The notes beneath the pieces were generated by a model that was not told where the DNA came from, ran no database searches, and was given only the letters and a program-made list of their open reading frames with translations. This document shows positions 31,953 through 42,926 of a stretch of DNA of 64,000 nt, one piece after another. Source of the stretch: Thozetella sp. PMI_491 (taxonomy: Eukaryota > Ascomycota > Sordariomycetes > Chaetosphaeriales > Chaetosphaeriaceae); assembly GCA_021432635.1 (NCBI GenBank), contig MU270079.1:248001-312000 (forward strand), read 5' to 3'. A program made the position numbers and the translations under genes. Position 1 is the stretch's first letter. Each line of letters begins with the position of its first letter.

Positions 31953-33361
31953 ATGGCTGCTGTGCAAGTGTCTCGCCCCCTGCCCTCGCTCCCTGAGGGC
32001 TGGAGTGCCGACAAAGACTTCAAGCCTATCGGAAAGCTCACCAAGGCCCGCACGACCGAACGGACCATCGAGCCCGTCGGTCCTCACTTCCTGGCCCACG
32101 CCCGCCGTGCCCGGCATAAGCGCACCTTCTCCGAGGATGATCGCATCCAGGCGCAGGAGAGGGCCAAGAAGGTCGAGGACGAAGACGAGGGCGAGATCAG
32201 CGAGCCCGAGGACCCTGTGATGCTCCAGCGCGAGGCTAAGGACTGGAAGGTACAGTACCAGCACTGGCACAAAACCACACAGTCGGCACCTTCCATGCTA
32301 ACCCGCCGCAGACCCAGGACCACTACAAGGTTCTCGGCATCGCCAAGTACCGCTACAAGGCTACTGAGGACCAGATCAAGCGTGCTCACCGCAAGAAGGT
32401 TCTTAAGCACCACCCTGATAAGAAGGCCGCGGCCGGTCGTGTCGACGACGACAACTTCTTCAAGTGCATCCAGAAGGCCACCGAGGTACTCCTGGATCCC
32501 GTCACACGTCGCCAGTTCGACTCAGTTGACGAGGAGGCTGATGTAGAGCCGCCCAGCAAGAAGGACTGGGCTAGTAAGCCCGCCCGCTTCTACAAGCTCT
32601 GGGGCCGAGTCTTCGAGTCCGAGGCCCGCTTCAGCAAGGTGCACCCTGTCCCGACATTCGGGGGCGAGGACGCTACCAAGGACCAGGTGGAGGAATTCTA
32701 CAACTTTTGGTACAACTTCGACAGCTGGCGCACGTTCGAGTACCTGGACGAGGATGTGCCGGACGACAACGAGAACCGCGACCAGAAGCGCCATACAGAG
32801 CGCAAGAACGCCAATGCCCGCAAAAAGAAGAAGGCTGAGGACAACGCCCGCCTGCGCAAGCTGCTAGACGACTGCTCGGCCAACGACGAGCGCATCAAGC
32901 GCTTCCGCCAGCAAGCCAACGCCGCCAAGAACAAGAAGCGCCTGGACCGCGAGGCGGCCGAGAAGAAGGCGGCCGAGGACGCCAAGGCCAAGAAGGAGGC
33001 CGAGGAAGCCGCCGCCAAGGAGGCCGAGGAGAAGGCCAAGGTCGACCGCGAGGCCAACAAGAAGGCGAAGGAGGCGGCAAAGAACGCTGTTAAGAAGAAC
33101 AAGCGTGTGCTCAAGGGCTCAGTCAAGGACGCCAACTACTTCGCCTCCGGCGACCCGTCGCCCGCCACGATCGACTCGGTCCTGGGCGACGTCGAACTCG
33201 TGCAGGGCAAGCTCGAGCCTGACGAGATCGCCGATCTGGCCGGCAAGCTCAACGGCCTCAAGGTGTCGGATGAGATCAAGGGGGTGTGGAAGGGCGAGGT
33301 CGAGCGCCTGGTCGCTGCCGGCAAGCTCAAGGCTGGTGACGCCAAGTCGCTGACTGCTTAG
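31953..33361 (+). CDS. zuo1: Zuotin, ribosome-associated J-domain co-chaperone
   Basis: J-protein of the ribosome-associated complex; with Ssz1 it stimulates Ssb Hsp70 on nascent chains near the tunnel exit. Exons 31953-32249 and 32312-33361 (intron 32250-32311) give 448 residues. Parts: N-terminal zuotin region, J domain starting at QDHYKVLGIAKYRY (residue ~101) with the HPD motif in KHHPDKK, the zuotin-specific SKKDWASKPARFYKLWG and FYNFWYNFDSWRTFEYLDED blocks, a long charged Lys/Glu/Ala helix (~270-370) that contacts rRNA, and a C-terminal four-helix-type domain. The length is close to yeast Zuo1 (433). Confidence 0.96.
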
Positions 33362-34152
33362 ATAGACACGAGGACGCAGATACCACCAGATAGACGGCGG
33401 AGATTGTTCATGAACCGCGCTGCATTCGAATAGACTCCGTTCCTTCGATCCTGGCCCCTCCATGGGTTCTCCTCCTGTTGTAACGCCCCCGATGCAATAC
33501 TAGTAAGATCGTCCTGCCAATTAGGCCGGAACAATACATTCGTTCGCTTCTTAATTGGCGGTCTCTTCTGCCCCACCCGCTTGCTGCCTGGAATCAAGGT
33601 CCGAGCCCAAGCGTCCCACTCCCGATGCCTGCTTTCCTCAGGTGACCTGGCGTAACCCTCGCGTTACCCCTCACGTCCTGAGAGGCCGGACGACGCGCCA
33701 TTCCATCATTCTCCCGCAGATCTGTCCCATGGCGTCCGCACTAGGGCCTAAGTGTTCAGTAATCCGAATTCGAAGTCTCAGGCGGCCAGGCAGATGCCAG
33801 GCAGCATACCTCCTTGCATATAGCGTTTGGCTAATGAGGACCTCGTGGGCGCCGACGGCTTGCCATTTTGCTTTTCTTTTGCATTTCTTCATCTGATGGC
33901 GTTTGAGTTCTAGTAACTGCCGAGCAATGCGTCGTAGTAAGACGGAGGAACAATGCGTTCTTGGTATTCCCTTGTCCTGGGGATGTGTTGAGTATAAAGA
34001 GATGGATTGATTCGGGTGCTTTGTGTTTGCGATAGAGGACTGCTCCAAGCACTTCATCTCTCAGTAGGATTCATACTCTTGACTACACTTCATCACTCAG
34101 TCTACAAGACAAAAAATACCTCCTATTAGTACTCTCTAGCACGAACATTAAA
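33362..34152. other. Intergenic region
   Basis: 3' flank of zuo1 and promoter of the DUF899 gene. No gene seen. Confidence 0.5.
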
Positions 34153-34941
34153 ATGCCTGGCAAGGTTCGTGTTAGCTCTTGGCAACCCCCTTGAGCGAAC
34201 TTGTAACTAATACGGTAGAAGATCGGAACACCCGAGGAATGGCGCGCGGCTCGCCTCGCTCTCCTGGCCAAGGAGAAGGAGCTCACCCGCACTGCCGACG
34301 CCATCAAGGCCGAGCGCCGGGCCCTGCCCATGGTTCCTGTGACGAAGGCGTACGCCTTCCAGACCACAGACGGCCCCACCACCTTGCAAGACCTCTTCGG
34401 CACCAAATCCCAGCTGATCGTCTACCACTTCATGTTCGGGCCTGAGGCTGAGGAGGGCTGTCACGGCTGTGCCAGCTTGGTAGCCAACTTTCCGGACCTT
34501 CGCCACCTGGCCGACAAGGACACGGCGCTTGTGGTGGTCTCACGGGCGCCTGTCGAAAAGCTGACGGCCTTCAAGGAGAAGAACAACTGGACGTTCCCGT
34601 GGGTGAGCAGCCATGGTAGCGATTTCAACTATGACTTTCACGCCACGCTGGATGAGAAGGTCGCGCCCGTCGAGTACAACTTCCGGACCGCCGAAGAGCT
34701 GGTCGCGGCCGGCCAGAAGATGAACGTCAAGGGCGAACAGCCTGGGCTGAGTGTCTTCAAGCGAGATGGCGGCAAGGTCTATCACACGTACTCGGCCTAT
34801 GCCCGCGGCTTGGAGGAGCTGCTCACCTCCTTCAGCTACTTAGATCTGACGCCGGCCGGGAGGCAGGATGGCCCTTCCGGGCCTGCCGAGTTTAAGACGC
34901 CTGCGGAGTACGATGAGGAGAGCCAGAGCAGTCAGATGTAA
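34153..34941 (+). CDS. DUF899 thioredoxin-like family protein
   Basis: Exon 1 is 12 nt (34153-34164, MPGK); the intron 34165-34218 has a GTTCGT donor, a CTAAT branch and a TAG acceptor; exon 2 is 34219-34941. The product has 244 residues. The DUF899 pattern is clear: GTPEEWRAARLALLAKEKELTR at the N terminus, then LIVYHFMFGPEAEEGCHGCASL with a CxxC pair, LVVVSRAPVEKL, FPWVSSHGSDFNYDF, and a C-terminal SVFKRDGGKVYHTYSAYARGLEEL. DUF899 proteins have a thioredoxin fold and no established reaction. No signal peptide. It is found widely in bacteria and moulds. Confidence 0.9.
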
Positions 34942-37047
34942 AAGTTAGGAGTGTAACTTCCGATGATGTAGCCGTTGTGTGCTCGTCGGCACTGGAGTGA
35001 GAGAGAAGTGTCCTAGTTTGATTCGTTCAGCCAAAATGAGACCTGAATTCCCTTCCGCCAGCCATATTTACTTTGTGATAAATGGGAAATCTCCCCGCTA
35101 TTTCATGGCCCATAGCTCCGTGATCCTTTAGGTCAGATAAAAAAGTGATATAAGCAACCAGGGAGGAATTTTACTTTGAGCGTAAGGTAGGGTCCTTACC
35201 TTAGCTCTATTATAGATACATGTTGTCTAATCTGGAGTAGACCCGATGCTAGAGATAGCTACAAACGGTGGAAGGTCAACTAATCTTGACCACTCCTGTA
35301 TAACCAGCCTAGACAAGAAACTAACTTGAAAGAAAGGACCAATTTATCGATGCCAGAGTTGCCTTTGTGGTACCCATGGCTCCCTCTGTTGCTGCGTCAA
35401 GGCAGGCGGTCGCTCTGAGGAGTCTGTTTTGTTACACTGTGCAAGGTGTTTAACAGCACTAAAAATCTCAGGTACTTTAGTCACTGGCTCGTTAGACTCA
35501 CGCAATTGTGTGTGGGCGATGGGCTCATTCGTCACTTCCAGTGGCCGCCCTCGGCATGACGTTGGTGTGACCTGTCGACCTCAAGCCCAGTTATTGCCGC
35601 GAGTATCCGGACCCAGGAATTATAGTGCTACGCGACACACACCAATAGAAGCCACGGTAATCGTTCGCCGTGAGCAATCAACCGACAGTGACAGGCTGCC
35701 AAGCGACTCGGAGACGTCTGCGGTTCGCTCGCTCATTTCAGAACCAGGAACTGAATAAATTGTCATTCTGTAGATCTCCAAGCTGCACCCTGTATCATCT
35801 CGCTGCCACAGCCGGTGTGGCAGGCCTTTCGCAGAGATTTCATCGCTTCCGAGCCTCTCGCTTGGCACCTCCGTCAGGTGGCCGGTGCAACTAGTATAGA
35901 CGAAAGCAACCCTGCAAACTGCTTGCATCGCGAAGACGACATGATCACACACATAAGGGCAGCCTACTTCGCTTGCTATCATATGAATGGCTAGAAGGAC
36001 CGCCGTGGCGTGTGAGACAAATAACTGGTGCAAGAATCCTCGAGATCGTCAGGCCCTGACAGCCTGGACAATAAGCCACTAATCAATCAGTCTGGAGCCA
36101 TAGACCACTCTTCTAGGCTTTCAGTCCAACTGTAGTGGACACTGAATGCGAGATAGTGACTCTCCATGAGAAGAGTCTCCGCGAGGCGAGTATTTCCAAA
36201 CTACCAAGCAGAATAGCACCACATAGATCAGGCACATGCCCCGATAGCAGCGTCTCTCAGCACGCCAAATCAGGGCGAACCAAAAACGGGCACGAAATGC
36301 CAATTTGGTTCTCCAGACAAATTCTCCAGCGTGAATTGTGCGACCAACGTTGCATGGCAGACGATGGTCGGTTGCCCGCCGGTTATTTTACCCCAGAGTT
36401 TTACCCCAGATTGATGCAAGCACCAGAATAGACGAGCACAAACAAGCCGGGCCAGTCGGGAGCAGCAGCGAACCGCAGTCCGCCAAGCTGGGAACATGTG
36501 GTATGCACGGGATCACTCGGCCAGCGTCATTCGCCGCCCACGCTGTCCGCGGCCCTGTTGGCCCCATCTATAGTATTGATAGTTTTTTCTCTCATAGTCC
36601 TTTGCTCCACCGGCCTCCTTTTTGCGCCTCTGGCCCTCCCCACACCGTAGCCACTACGCCTTAGCCCCCTGTCAATAGCCTCACCACCTCGCTTGCTTAA
36701 TCCCCCCTCCCTCTCCTTCCCCCGTGCCCCATCCCATGCTGTAACTAAACAAGACGTTGGCCGGAAACCCGGATCAGGAGTCTCCACTAGGTTACAGTGG
36801 TCTAAGCGATGCTGTTTACACCGGCCTTGGCGTCCAGGCGGCGGCTTTTGGTACGGCTGTGTGTGCCGAGCGTGGCAATAGACCGTCGAAAGTGTGCCCA
36901 GGAGAACGTTAGGTTTAGCGTTGAGAAAGTCTCCGTGAAATAAATGGCGAGGCTATAATACGCAAGGTAGCCTCTCCTCTGCCCCTCGTGCCCCGGATCT
37001 CCATCGTGACTGTTCTGCCGCGTTCCGACGAACCAACTTGCACGACA
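34942..37047. other. Gene-poor 2.1-kb region before the tyrosinase gene
   Basis: No supported gene on either strand. The last part should hold the tyrosinase promoter. No repeats or RNA genes recognised. Confidence 0.5.
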
Positions 37048-38404
37048 ATGGCTCGGTTCTTTGCGGCTGTGCTGCGTGTGCTGCACTGGCTTCTGCTCTC
37101 CGGCCTTGTGGCTGGAGATGCCGTGCTCGATCTTCAAAAGCAGGGGCGCCCGAACGTTGACGCCCAGGTGGCGAAGTCGAAGACGTGCACTAAGGAGAAG
37201 CTCCAGATCCGGAAGGAATGGTCAGACAGACGCCCGCCATGCAGTTGAATTCTATCGGCCGAGACGTTAACCTGCTCTCTCACAGGGGTGACATCAGCAA
37301 CTCGACGAAGAAGGAGTACATCTCGGCTATGCTATGCCTGATGTCCAAGCCGTCCAAGCTCGACCAGAGGAAGTATCCCGGGGCCAAGTCCCGCTATGAC
37401 GACTTTGTCGCCGTCCATATCAACCAGACGCTGTCCATCCACGGCACCGTACGTCTAGCTCTTCGTCTCCATGACGAGGAAATATAGCATTGACATGGAG
37501 ACAGGGAAACTTCCTCTCGTGGCACCGATACTATCTCTGGTCGTTCGAGCAGGCGCTTCGGAACGAGTGTGGATATACAGGAACCCAACCGGTAAGGCCG
37601 CGCCGCATAGACTAAACCTGAGGTATAAGCTTTAGTTGACTCAATTTAGTACTGGGACTGGGGGAGATGGGCTCAGGATCCTGAACGGTCTCCCATCTTT
37701 GATGGTAGTGACACGAGCCTGAGTGGAAACGGCGAGAAGATCAATCACAAGGGACAGAGTTTCGGCCCCGCGGGCAATGGAGGAGGCTGTGTCAAGACGG
37801 GCCCGTTCAAGAAGTGCGTTGTCGACTTCGCCTGCAAGCCACAAGACACCTTGCTAACTAGTAGAACAGCATGACAGTGCACCTAGGTCCCTTGTCGCCA
37901 TCCGTCGACCCTGCTCCGCCGCGGAACCCCCAGGCGGACGGCTACGGTGACAACCCACGATGCCTGCGGCGTGACATCTCCAACTACCTATCGTCGCGGT
38001 ACACACGCACGCAGGACATCGTCAGTCTGATCTCCCAGAATAAGGACATCGGGACGTTCCAGAACATCATGCAGAACGTGAGCCCGATGGGCGTGCACAG
38101 CGCCGGCCACTTCACCATTGCGGGCGACCCAGGCGGCGACTTCTACACCTCCCCCAACGACCCGGCCTTCTGGGTGCACCACGGCATGATCGACCGCACC
38201 TGGGCCATCTGGCAGAGCCAGGAGCCCTCGACCCGCACCAACGTGATTGCTGGCTCCACCTCCATGATGGGCTTCGGCAAGGCGCAGACGCTTGACGACC
38301 TGGTCGACATTGGCGTCGGTGCCCCGGCTATCGACAAGAAGGTATGGAAGATCCGGGAGCTTACCAGCACCGTGGACGGGCCCTTCTGCTACACGTACGA
38401 GTAG
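37048..38404 (+). CDS. Secreted short tyrosinase / catechol-oxidase-like type 3 copper protein
   Basis: Oxidises phenols to o-quinones with a binuclear copper site. Exons 37048-37220, 37286-37448, 37505-37591, 37650-37813 and 37870-38404 sum to 1122 nt (373 residues). N-terminal signal peptide with core VLHWLLLSGLVAG. CuA ligands: His in FVAVHINQ, His in SIHGTGNF and His in LSWHRYYLW. CuB ligands: His in VHSAGHF (two) and in WVHHGMID. The YWDWGRW and DPAFWVHH signatures are present. There is no Cys two residues before the second CuA His (the sequence is SIH), so the Cys-His thioether of Neurospora-type tyrosinases cannot form there. The C-terminal shielding domain of long tyrosinases is also missing. 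Donor GTCAGA of intron 1 is unusual but keeps phase. Confidence 0.92.
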
Positions 38405-38968
38405 GTGGCGGGGGAGGATTCCGTGGCACAGGACTGCGCCGCAGCAGACTGCATATTGGCTGACCGAGAGGAGTTGTCTCTATTTTGAACACGATCCAAG
38501 CACGGTAACGGTCTAGATTTTCTCGCTAGATAGAAAATCAAGTTCGTGAAGAATTCATGTGTTGCAATCACCGAGAATGCCACGGAAATGTGGTCTTCGG
38601 CTGTCCTCATGCCTGGGACTCTGGCTGCCTCCAACAGAATGCTCCAGCAACTAACATCTTTAGCAGTTCTTTAGATCAGACATTAGGCTCAATAGCCGTG
38701 CATATGCAGCCCGCGCTCAAATCCCTCATAGGCCAGCCTGTGGGTTCTCGTATCAATTTACGATGCCTCTTCCTCGCGCCAGTGCGTGCCAAAAATAGTC
38801 AGCAGTGTTTGAAGCCATCTCCTGTCAGGTCGAGTGGGATCGCGAGTAATTCATTAACAATAAGACTAATTAGCAGTAAGTTATATGTCATCTTCCTTAG
38901 TATACTTTTCTCCCAGCCGTTCACAGTCTCCTTAGGAAATGGGCAACTCGCTTAGGTCTAGCATCCAT
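38405..38968. other. Intergenic region, convergent 3' ends
   Basis: 3' flanks of the tyrosinase gene (plus) and of the hypothetical gene (minus). No gene seen. Confidence 0.5.
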
Positions 38969-40270
38969 CTAGGAGCTCTCGTCGTCCCCATCCCCAATCC
39001 GCATCCGTAGCTTTTCCTCAATCATCTCGGCAGATCGCTTCAATGCTGCGATCCTTTCTAGGTCTGCCATCTGCTCCGCCTCGGATGCATTTGCCTTGGC
39101 CTCCACATCCCGTTCGAAGCGCCGCAAGAGCACCTGCACGGCCTCTAGGCCGCCCTTGATGTGGTCATCCTCATCCTTGCCACGGGCGTCGAGAGCGTCG
39201 ACAAGGATCTTGCTAATGGTCTTGAGTTCTCCGTGGCGTTCCTTCTCCACCTCTACCAGCTGGTTGGAGCGCCACGCCGGATCGCCCATGTCTCCGAGGG
39301 CGTGGTGGGACACGAGGCATAGCTTATTTGAGAGGCCGTACATTTGGTTCTGCAAGTTGTCTAGCACGTCGTCGGGAACGCCTCGGTCGAGATTTGGATC
39401 GAGGATGGTGTTCGCGATGGTCCCGAGCACCTCGAGCTCTTCCTCGCGGACTTTGAGGAGCCTGGTCTCTGAGTACGAGAGTGGATCTTCGTCAAGACGG
39501 TTGCGGTCCTCCATCTTGTCAATTATCCCATGTATCTTCTCTATCATTTCGTAGGCCCGCTGCTTGACTGGATACATGCGCGACTGTTGGAAATAATCGC
39601 TCGTTTGTGAGGGCGTAACGGTCTCCATGCTGGATTCCTCATGTCCCGCATGCTCTTCGTATTCGTCCCCCTTCAGGGTGACGCTTGCTTGGGAGGGCGT
39701 CGGAGTGTCATCCGATGCCTCGGGAAATGATAGATAGATGGGACTTCTCTCTTGGGAATCGTCCGGATCATTGGTTTCTACCACCTCCCTGGCTATAATA
39801 TGCGCCTGCACCTTGTCCTGCTCAATGATTTCTACCTTTGTGGTTTCTTCGATAGACGCTAATGGATGCGCGGAACCCGTAGCCGGCGGTAAGATAATAG
39901 GTGGAGGCTCGCCTGGCGGAATGGATGCTTCTTTCGGCCTAGGAGTGTCATCTCTTGTTGCAGAGATCTTCCGCTTCTTCGACTTCTTTCTCTTGCGCTT
40001 TTGGCGGGGCGCTGCCGGCCCCTCATCTTTCTCGGCCTCCGGGAGAGTGAGCGTCAGAGATGCCATATCTTCCTCCTCCGAGCCTTGGCCGTCAAGTGAG
40101 GCGTTGTCAGAATCTCGGAGGGCTTGCTCCGTTAAATTTCTCAGCGCCTCGACGACCTGTTCGTAGAGACTCTCGTGCTCCTCTTTGGTGATGGCGATGT
40201 CAAATTCTTGCTCAGGAGCCGATTGGGTGCCGCGGGGCTCCGGTCCGTCATCCTCTGCTCCGTCACCCAT
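38969..40270 (-). CDS. Hypothetical acidic, probably nuclear protein
   Basis: An intronless 433-residue frame starting at ATG 40268-40270; upstream codons run into a poly-T/A tract and are ignored. I recognise no family. Visible parts: an acidic, polar N terminus, a strong basic cluster KRKRKKSKKRK at residues 91-101 that looks like a nuclear localisation signal, a disordered Pro/Ser/Glu-rich middle, and a helical, coiled-coil-prone C-terminal half (from about residue 250, with YEMIEKIHGIIDKMEDR and long Leu/Glu/Arg stretches). Codon use and length favour a real gene. It is divergent from the GNAT gene, 1.5 kb away. Confidence 0.7.
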   Translation of the reverse strand: MGDGAEDDGPEPRGTQSAPEQEFDIAITKEEHESLYEQVVEALRNLTEQALRDSDNASLDGQGSEEEDMASLTLTLPEAEKDEGPAAPRQKRKRKKSKKRKISATRDDTPRPKEASIPPGEPPPIILPPATGSAHPLASIEETTKVEIIEQDKVQAHIIAREVVETNDPDDSQERSPIYLSFPEASDDTPTPSQASVTLKGDEYEEHAGHEESSMETVTPSQTSDYFQQSRMYPVKQRAYEMIEKIHGIIDKMEDRNRLDEDPLSYSETRLLKVREEELEVLGTIANTILDPNLDRGVPDDVLDNLQNQMYGLSNKLCLVSHHALGDMGDPAWRSNQLVEVEKERHGELKTISKILVDALDARGKDEDDHIKGGLEAVQVLLRRFERDVEAKANASEAEQMADLERIAALKRSAEMIEEKLRMRIGDGDDESS

Positions 40271-41772
40271 TTTTTTTTCTTTTTCCTTTCTTTTTTCTGG
40301 CCCAAGCCCTCCGACTATACGCCCGTGCGTTTCACAAGAATATTCGCCACCCCAATGACGAAGTTTTTTTTTTTTTTTTACTGCTTCGTGCTCAACAGTT
40401 GTCTGACTACCGACGTAGTACACGGGAACGACCGTCAGGCAACTCCAGCTGCAATGGAGAGCCGAATAGCAAAGGATGGGCTGCCTGGGATATTTATACC
40501 ATCAAACCGAAAACGAGAGAGGTCGTTATGAAGCAACGTGAACCCATGTTCTGCTCTGTTCATGAGTCACTTCCCCCCAGAAGATTCGATGCTATTCCTT
40601 CAGCTCTGCCTCGTTCAGCCCCGGCGTCGTGTGGGGTTTGTCCTGCGCGAGATGGTCGTCGCTGCTCCCACGACAGCGTTTGACTGACGAGCCACGGCGG
40701 TGCAGACGATGCTTTGGATGGAAAGAAAGGAGTGAGGAAGACGGTAATACTGAATCGCGAGAGTTTTGTTGGCTGGTGGATGTGCTGGGTTTGGAGGTGG
40801 CCTTGGTCGTTATTCACTTAACTTTTGGCGGGTCCCTTGCCTGTTGTCGCCTTACAAAAGCAAGGCAGCAGCCTCGTTTGTGACCCACAAGCCCCTCTAG
40901 CCGGGTCCCAATGAATGCCTGGTTAGTTATACAGAGTTGTACTTTTGTGTCTCGCACTGTCTCGGCCAAACCACGCGAGCTAAATCGAAACGGAGAAGCA
41001 TCTGGATACACTTGGCCTCAGGGTGAGGCGGGTGCACCAACGTCCAAAAGCCGCATGGAGGGCCGCGATGGGGGGCCGCTAATTATACTCCAAACGAGGC
41101 TGACATGCTCTGTACATCACTGCAATTCTCAAGCGTCTTTCTACCTTTGGTACTTGAGTTTATCCCATCACGAGGACAGCTAAACGCGGGCTTTAACGGC
41201 CAATTGGAGAGACCCGCGTAGTCCCGCCTCGGTGTTGGGCAAGACGCGCTCAAAGACGGAATGGGATGGTGGCTCAGCCAGGCCGTGGGAAAGCGAGCCG
41301 TTTGTGCGGTTGGAGCTGCTCTCTTTTGCAGGCAGAATATGTGGGTCTCAGCCCAACTTTGCACTTTTTAGGGCACCCCGACTCGTGTACATATGTAGAC
41401 GTTGTTCAACAACCGTTGTCTCCCTCCAACCTAGGCCAAGTATCTGATCCACCCCCTAACTTCTTCGTGTCGCCTCGCTAGTATGAATGGAGCCAGAGCT
41501 GTCGTCAGTGTGATACCATCCTAACCTAAGCTTGGGGTATCCCCTTTCACACCCCGGTAGCCCCTCGGGGATAACACGCCATCTGTCAATCGATGGACCC
41601 TGTTGACCCGGACGCTAATTAGACCCCCGCTTGTCCTGGCGCCGACTCGTCCTCGTGTCCGACCGCCATCAAAAACAACGACAGCACATCCCACTCTTTT
41701 TCTCCGTTTCTTTTTATGGTTTCTACGCATCCATAGAGAGCGAGCCTCAGGACGGGAGAAAGGAACCCAGCC
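40271..41772. other. Intergenic region between divergent genes
   Basis: Holds T-runs at about 40270-40278 and 40365-40379, and otherwise no recognised element. Probable promoters of the hypothetical gene and the GNAT gene. Confidence 0.5.
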
Positions 41773-42588
41773 ATGACCTACCAGATTGCGAAAGCCACGC
41801 CCGAGGATGCCGAGGGCATCGCCGAAGTCTTTGTCCAGACCGGAGACAGCGAGTTCCTCCGTCTTCAGATCGGGACAGCCGACATCCAGGAGGTCATCCA
41901 GAGCATGGCCGACGGCGTCAAGCGAAGCTTCCAGAGCGACGGGCAGCTCACCATCGTTGCGCGCGAGGAAGGCACCGGCAAGGTGCTCAGCTTCGCTCAG
42001 TGGACGCTCCCAAACGACGAGCCCGACAAGACTCCCGAAGTGCGTGTTGCTAGCTGTATAGAATCCCATTGCCTAGGTATATGGAGACCGGCTAATACTG
42101 CCATGTAGGAAATCGAGAAGGAGGTGGAGCGTCGGCTCCAGTATATCAAGCCGGGCATGAACCAAGACTTTATCGTTGAGATCTGGAAGAAGATGTGGGA
42201 CCTCCGCACGCGCGCCCTAAAGGGACGGCGCAACTACCGTAAGTACCCCCTAGCTACCCGCCCGGGGCCCGGCAGCGGCTCGCCGCCGATTTTCCCCTTA
42301 GTCCTTGGAAACCTCGGCACGCGCCCGGAGTATCGCCGTCAAGGCATAGCCACGAAGCTGGTCGAGTTCGTGCTGGAACAGTCCGACGAGGCGGGTGAGA
42401 TCGCCTACCTCGACACCGAGGAGACGGGGACGGCGCTGAGCATCTACGAGCGGCTGGGCTTCAAGAAGGTCACCGAAGTGCACTTCGACCTCACGCAGCA
42501 CGGCGGCGCCCAGGCGGACCATGTGCACGTAGCCATGATCAGGGAGCCACGCGGTGCGACAGCGGCTGACGCTGCCATGGCTGCCTAA
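41773..42588 (+). CDS. GNAT-family N-acetyltransferase
   Basis: Transfers acetyl from acetyl-CoA to an amine; substrate unknown. Exons 41773-42039, 42109-42238 and 42302-42588 sum to 684 nt (227 residues). The acetyl-CoA pyrophosphate loop is LGTRPEYRRQGIATKL (motif A) in exon 3, followed by AYLDTEETG and SIYERLGFKKV (motif B). The first part (YQIAKATPEDAEGIAEVF) is the typical N-terminal GNAT strand-helix. The second intron (42239-42301) is 63 nt and stop-free, so the unspliced frame adds 21 Pro/Gly-rich residues; it has GTAAGT and CTTAG ends, so I treat it as an intron. No targeting signal. Confidence 0.9.
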
Positions 42589-42926
42589 GCAGAAAGGAGC
42601 TAGTAGCTGAACATTCCTTTCTCGAATGAAGTGTGTTTCTTCCCGCGATGAGTCAGTGCAGGCCAGGTGGCGAATGCCGATCGACGGCCCACGTTTGCGG
42701 GGCTGGATCTAGACCTAACAGGCTCGACGACTAGTTTCATCTTTTGACGTGGGATATACGGCGGTTGGCTACCAATCAACATTGTGGCGCTGGCCGGAAA
42801 CTAATAGTCCGGAACGAACCAGTCTCTGTCGCGCACCTCTCAACTCTGCGGTCTCTCTCTCTAGTGACGATCTACAAGACCTGCCCAATCCCGTTGCAGC
42901 ATTCCATCGCCTTGCCGCTGTGCATT
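42589..42926. other. Short intergenic region, convergent
   Basis: Between the 3' ends of the GNAT gene and the acyl-CoA dehydrogenase gene. Nothing else seen. Confidence 0.5.
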
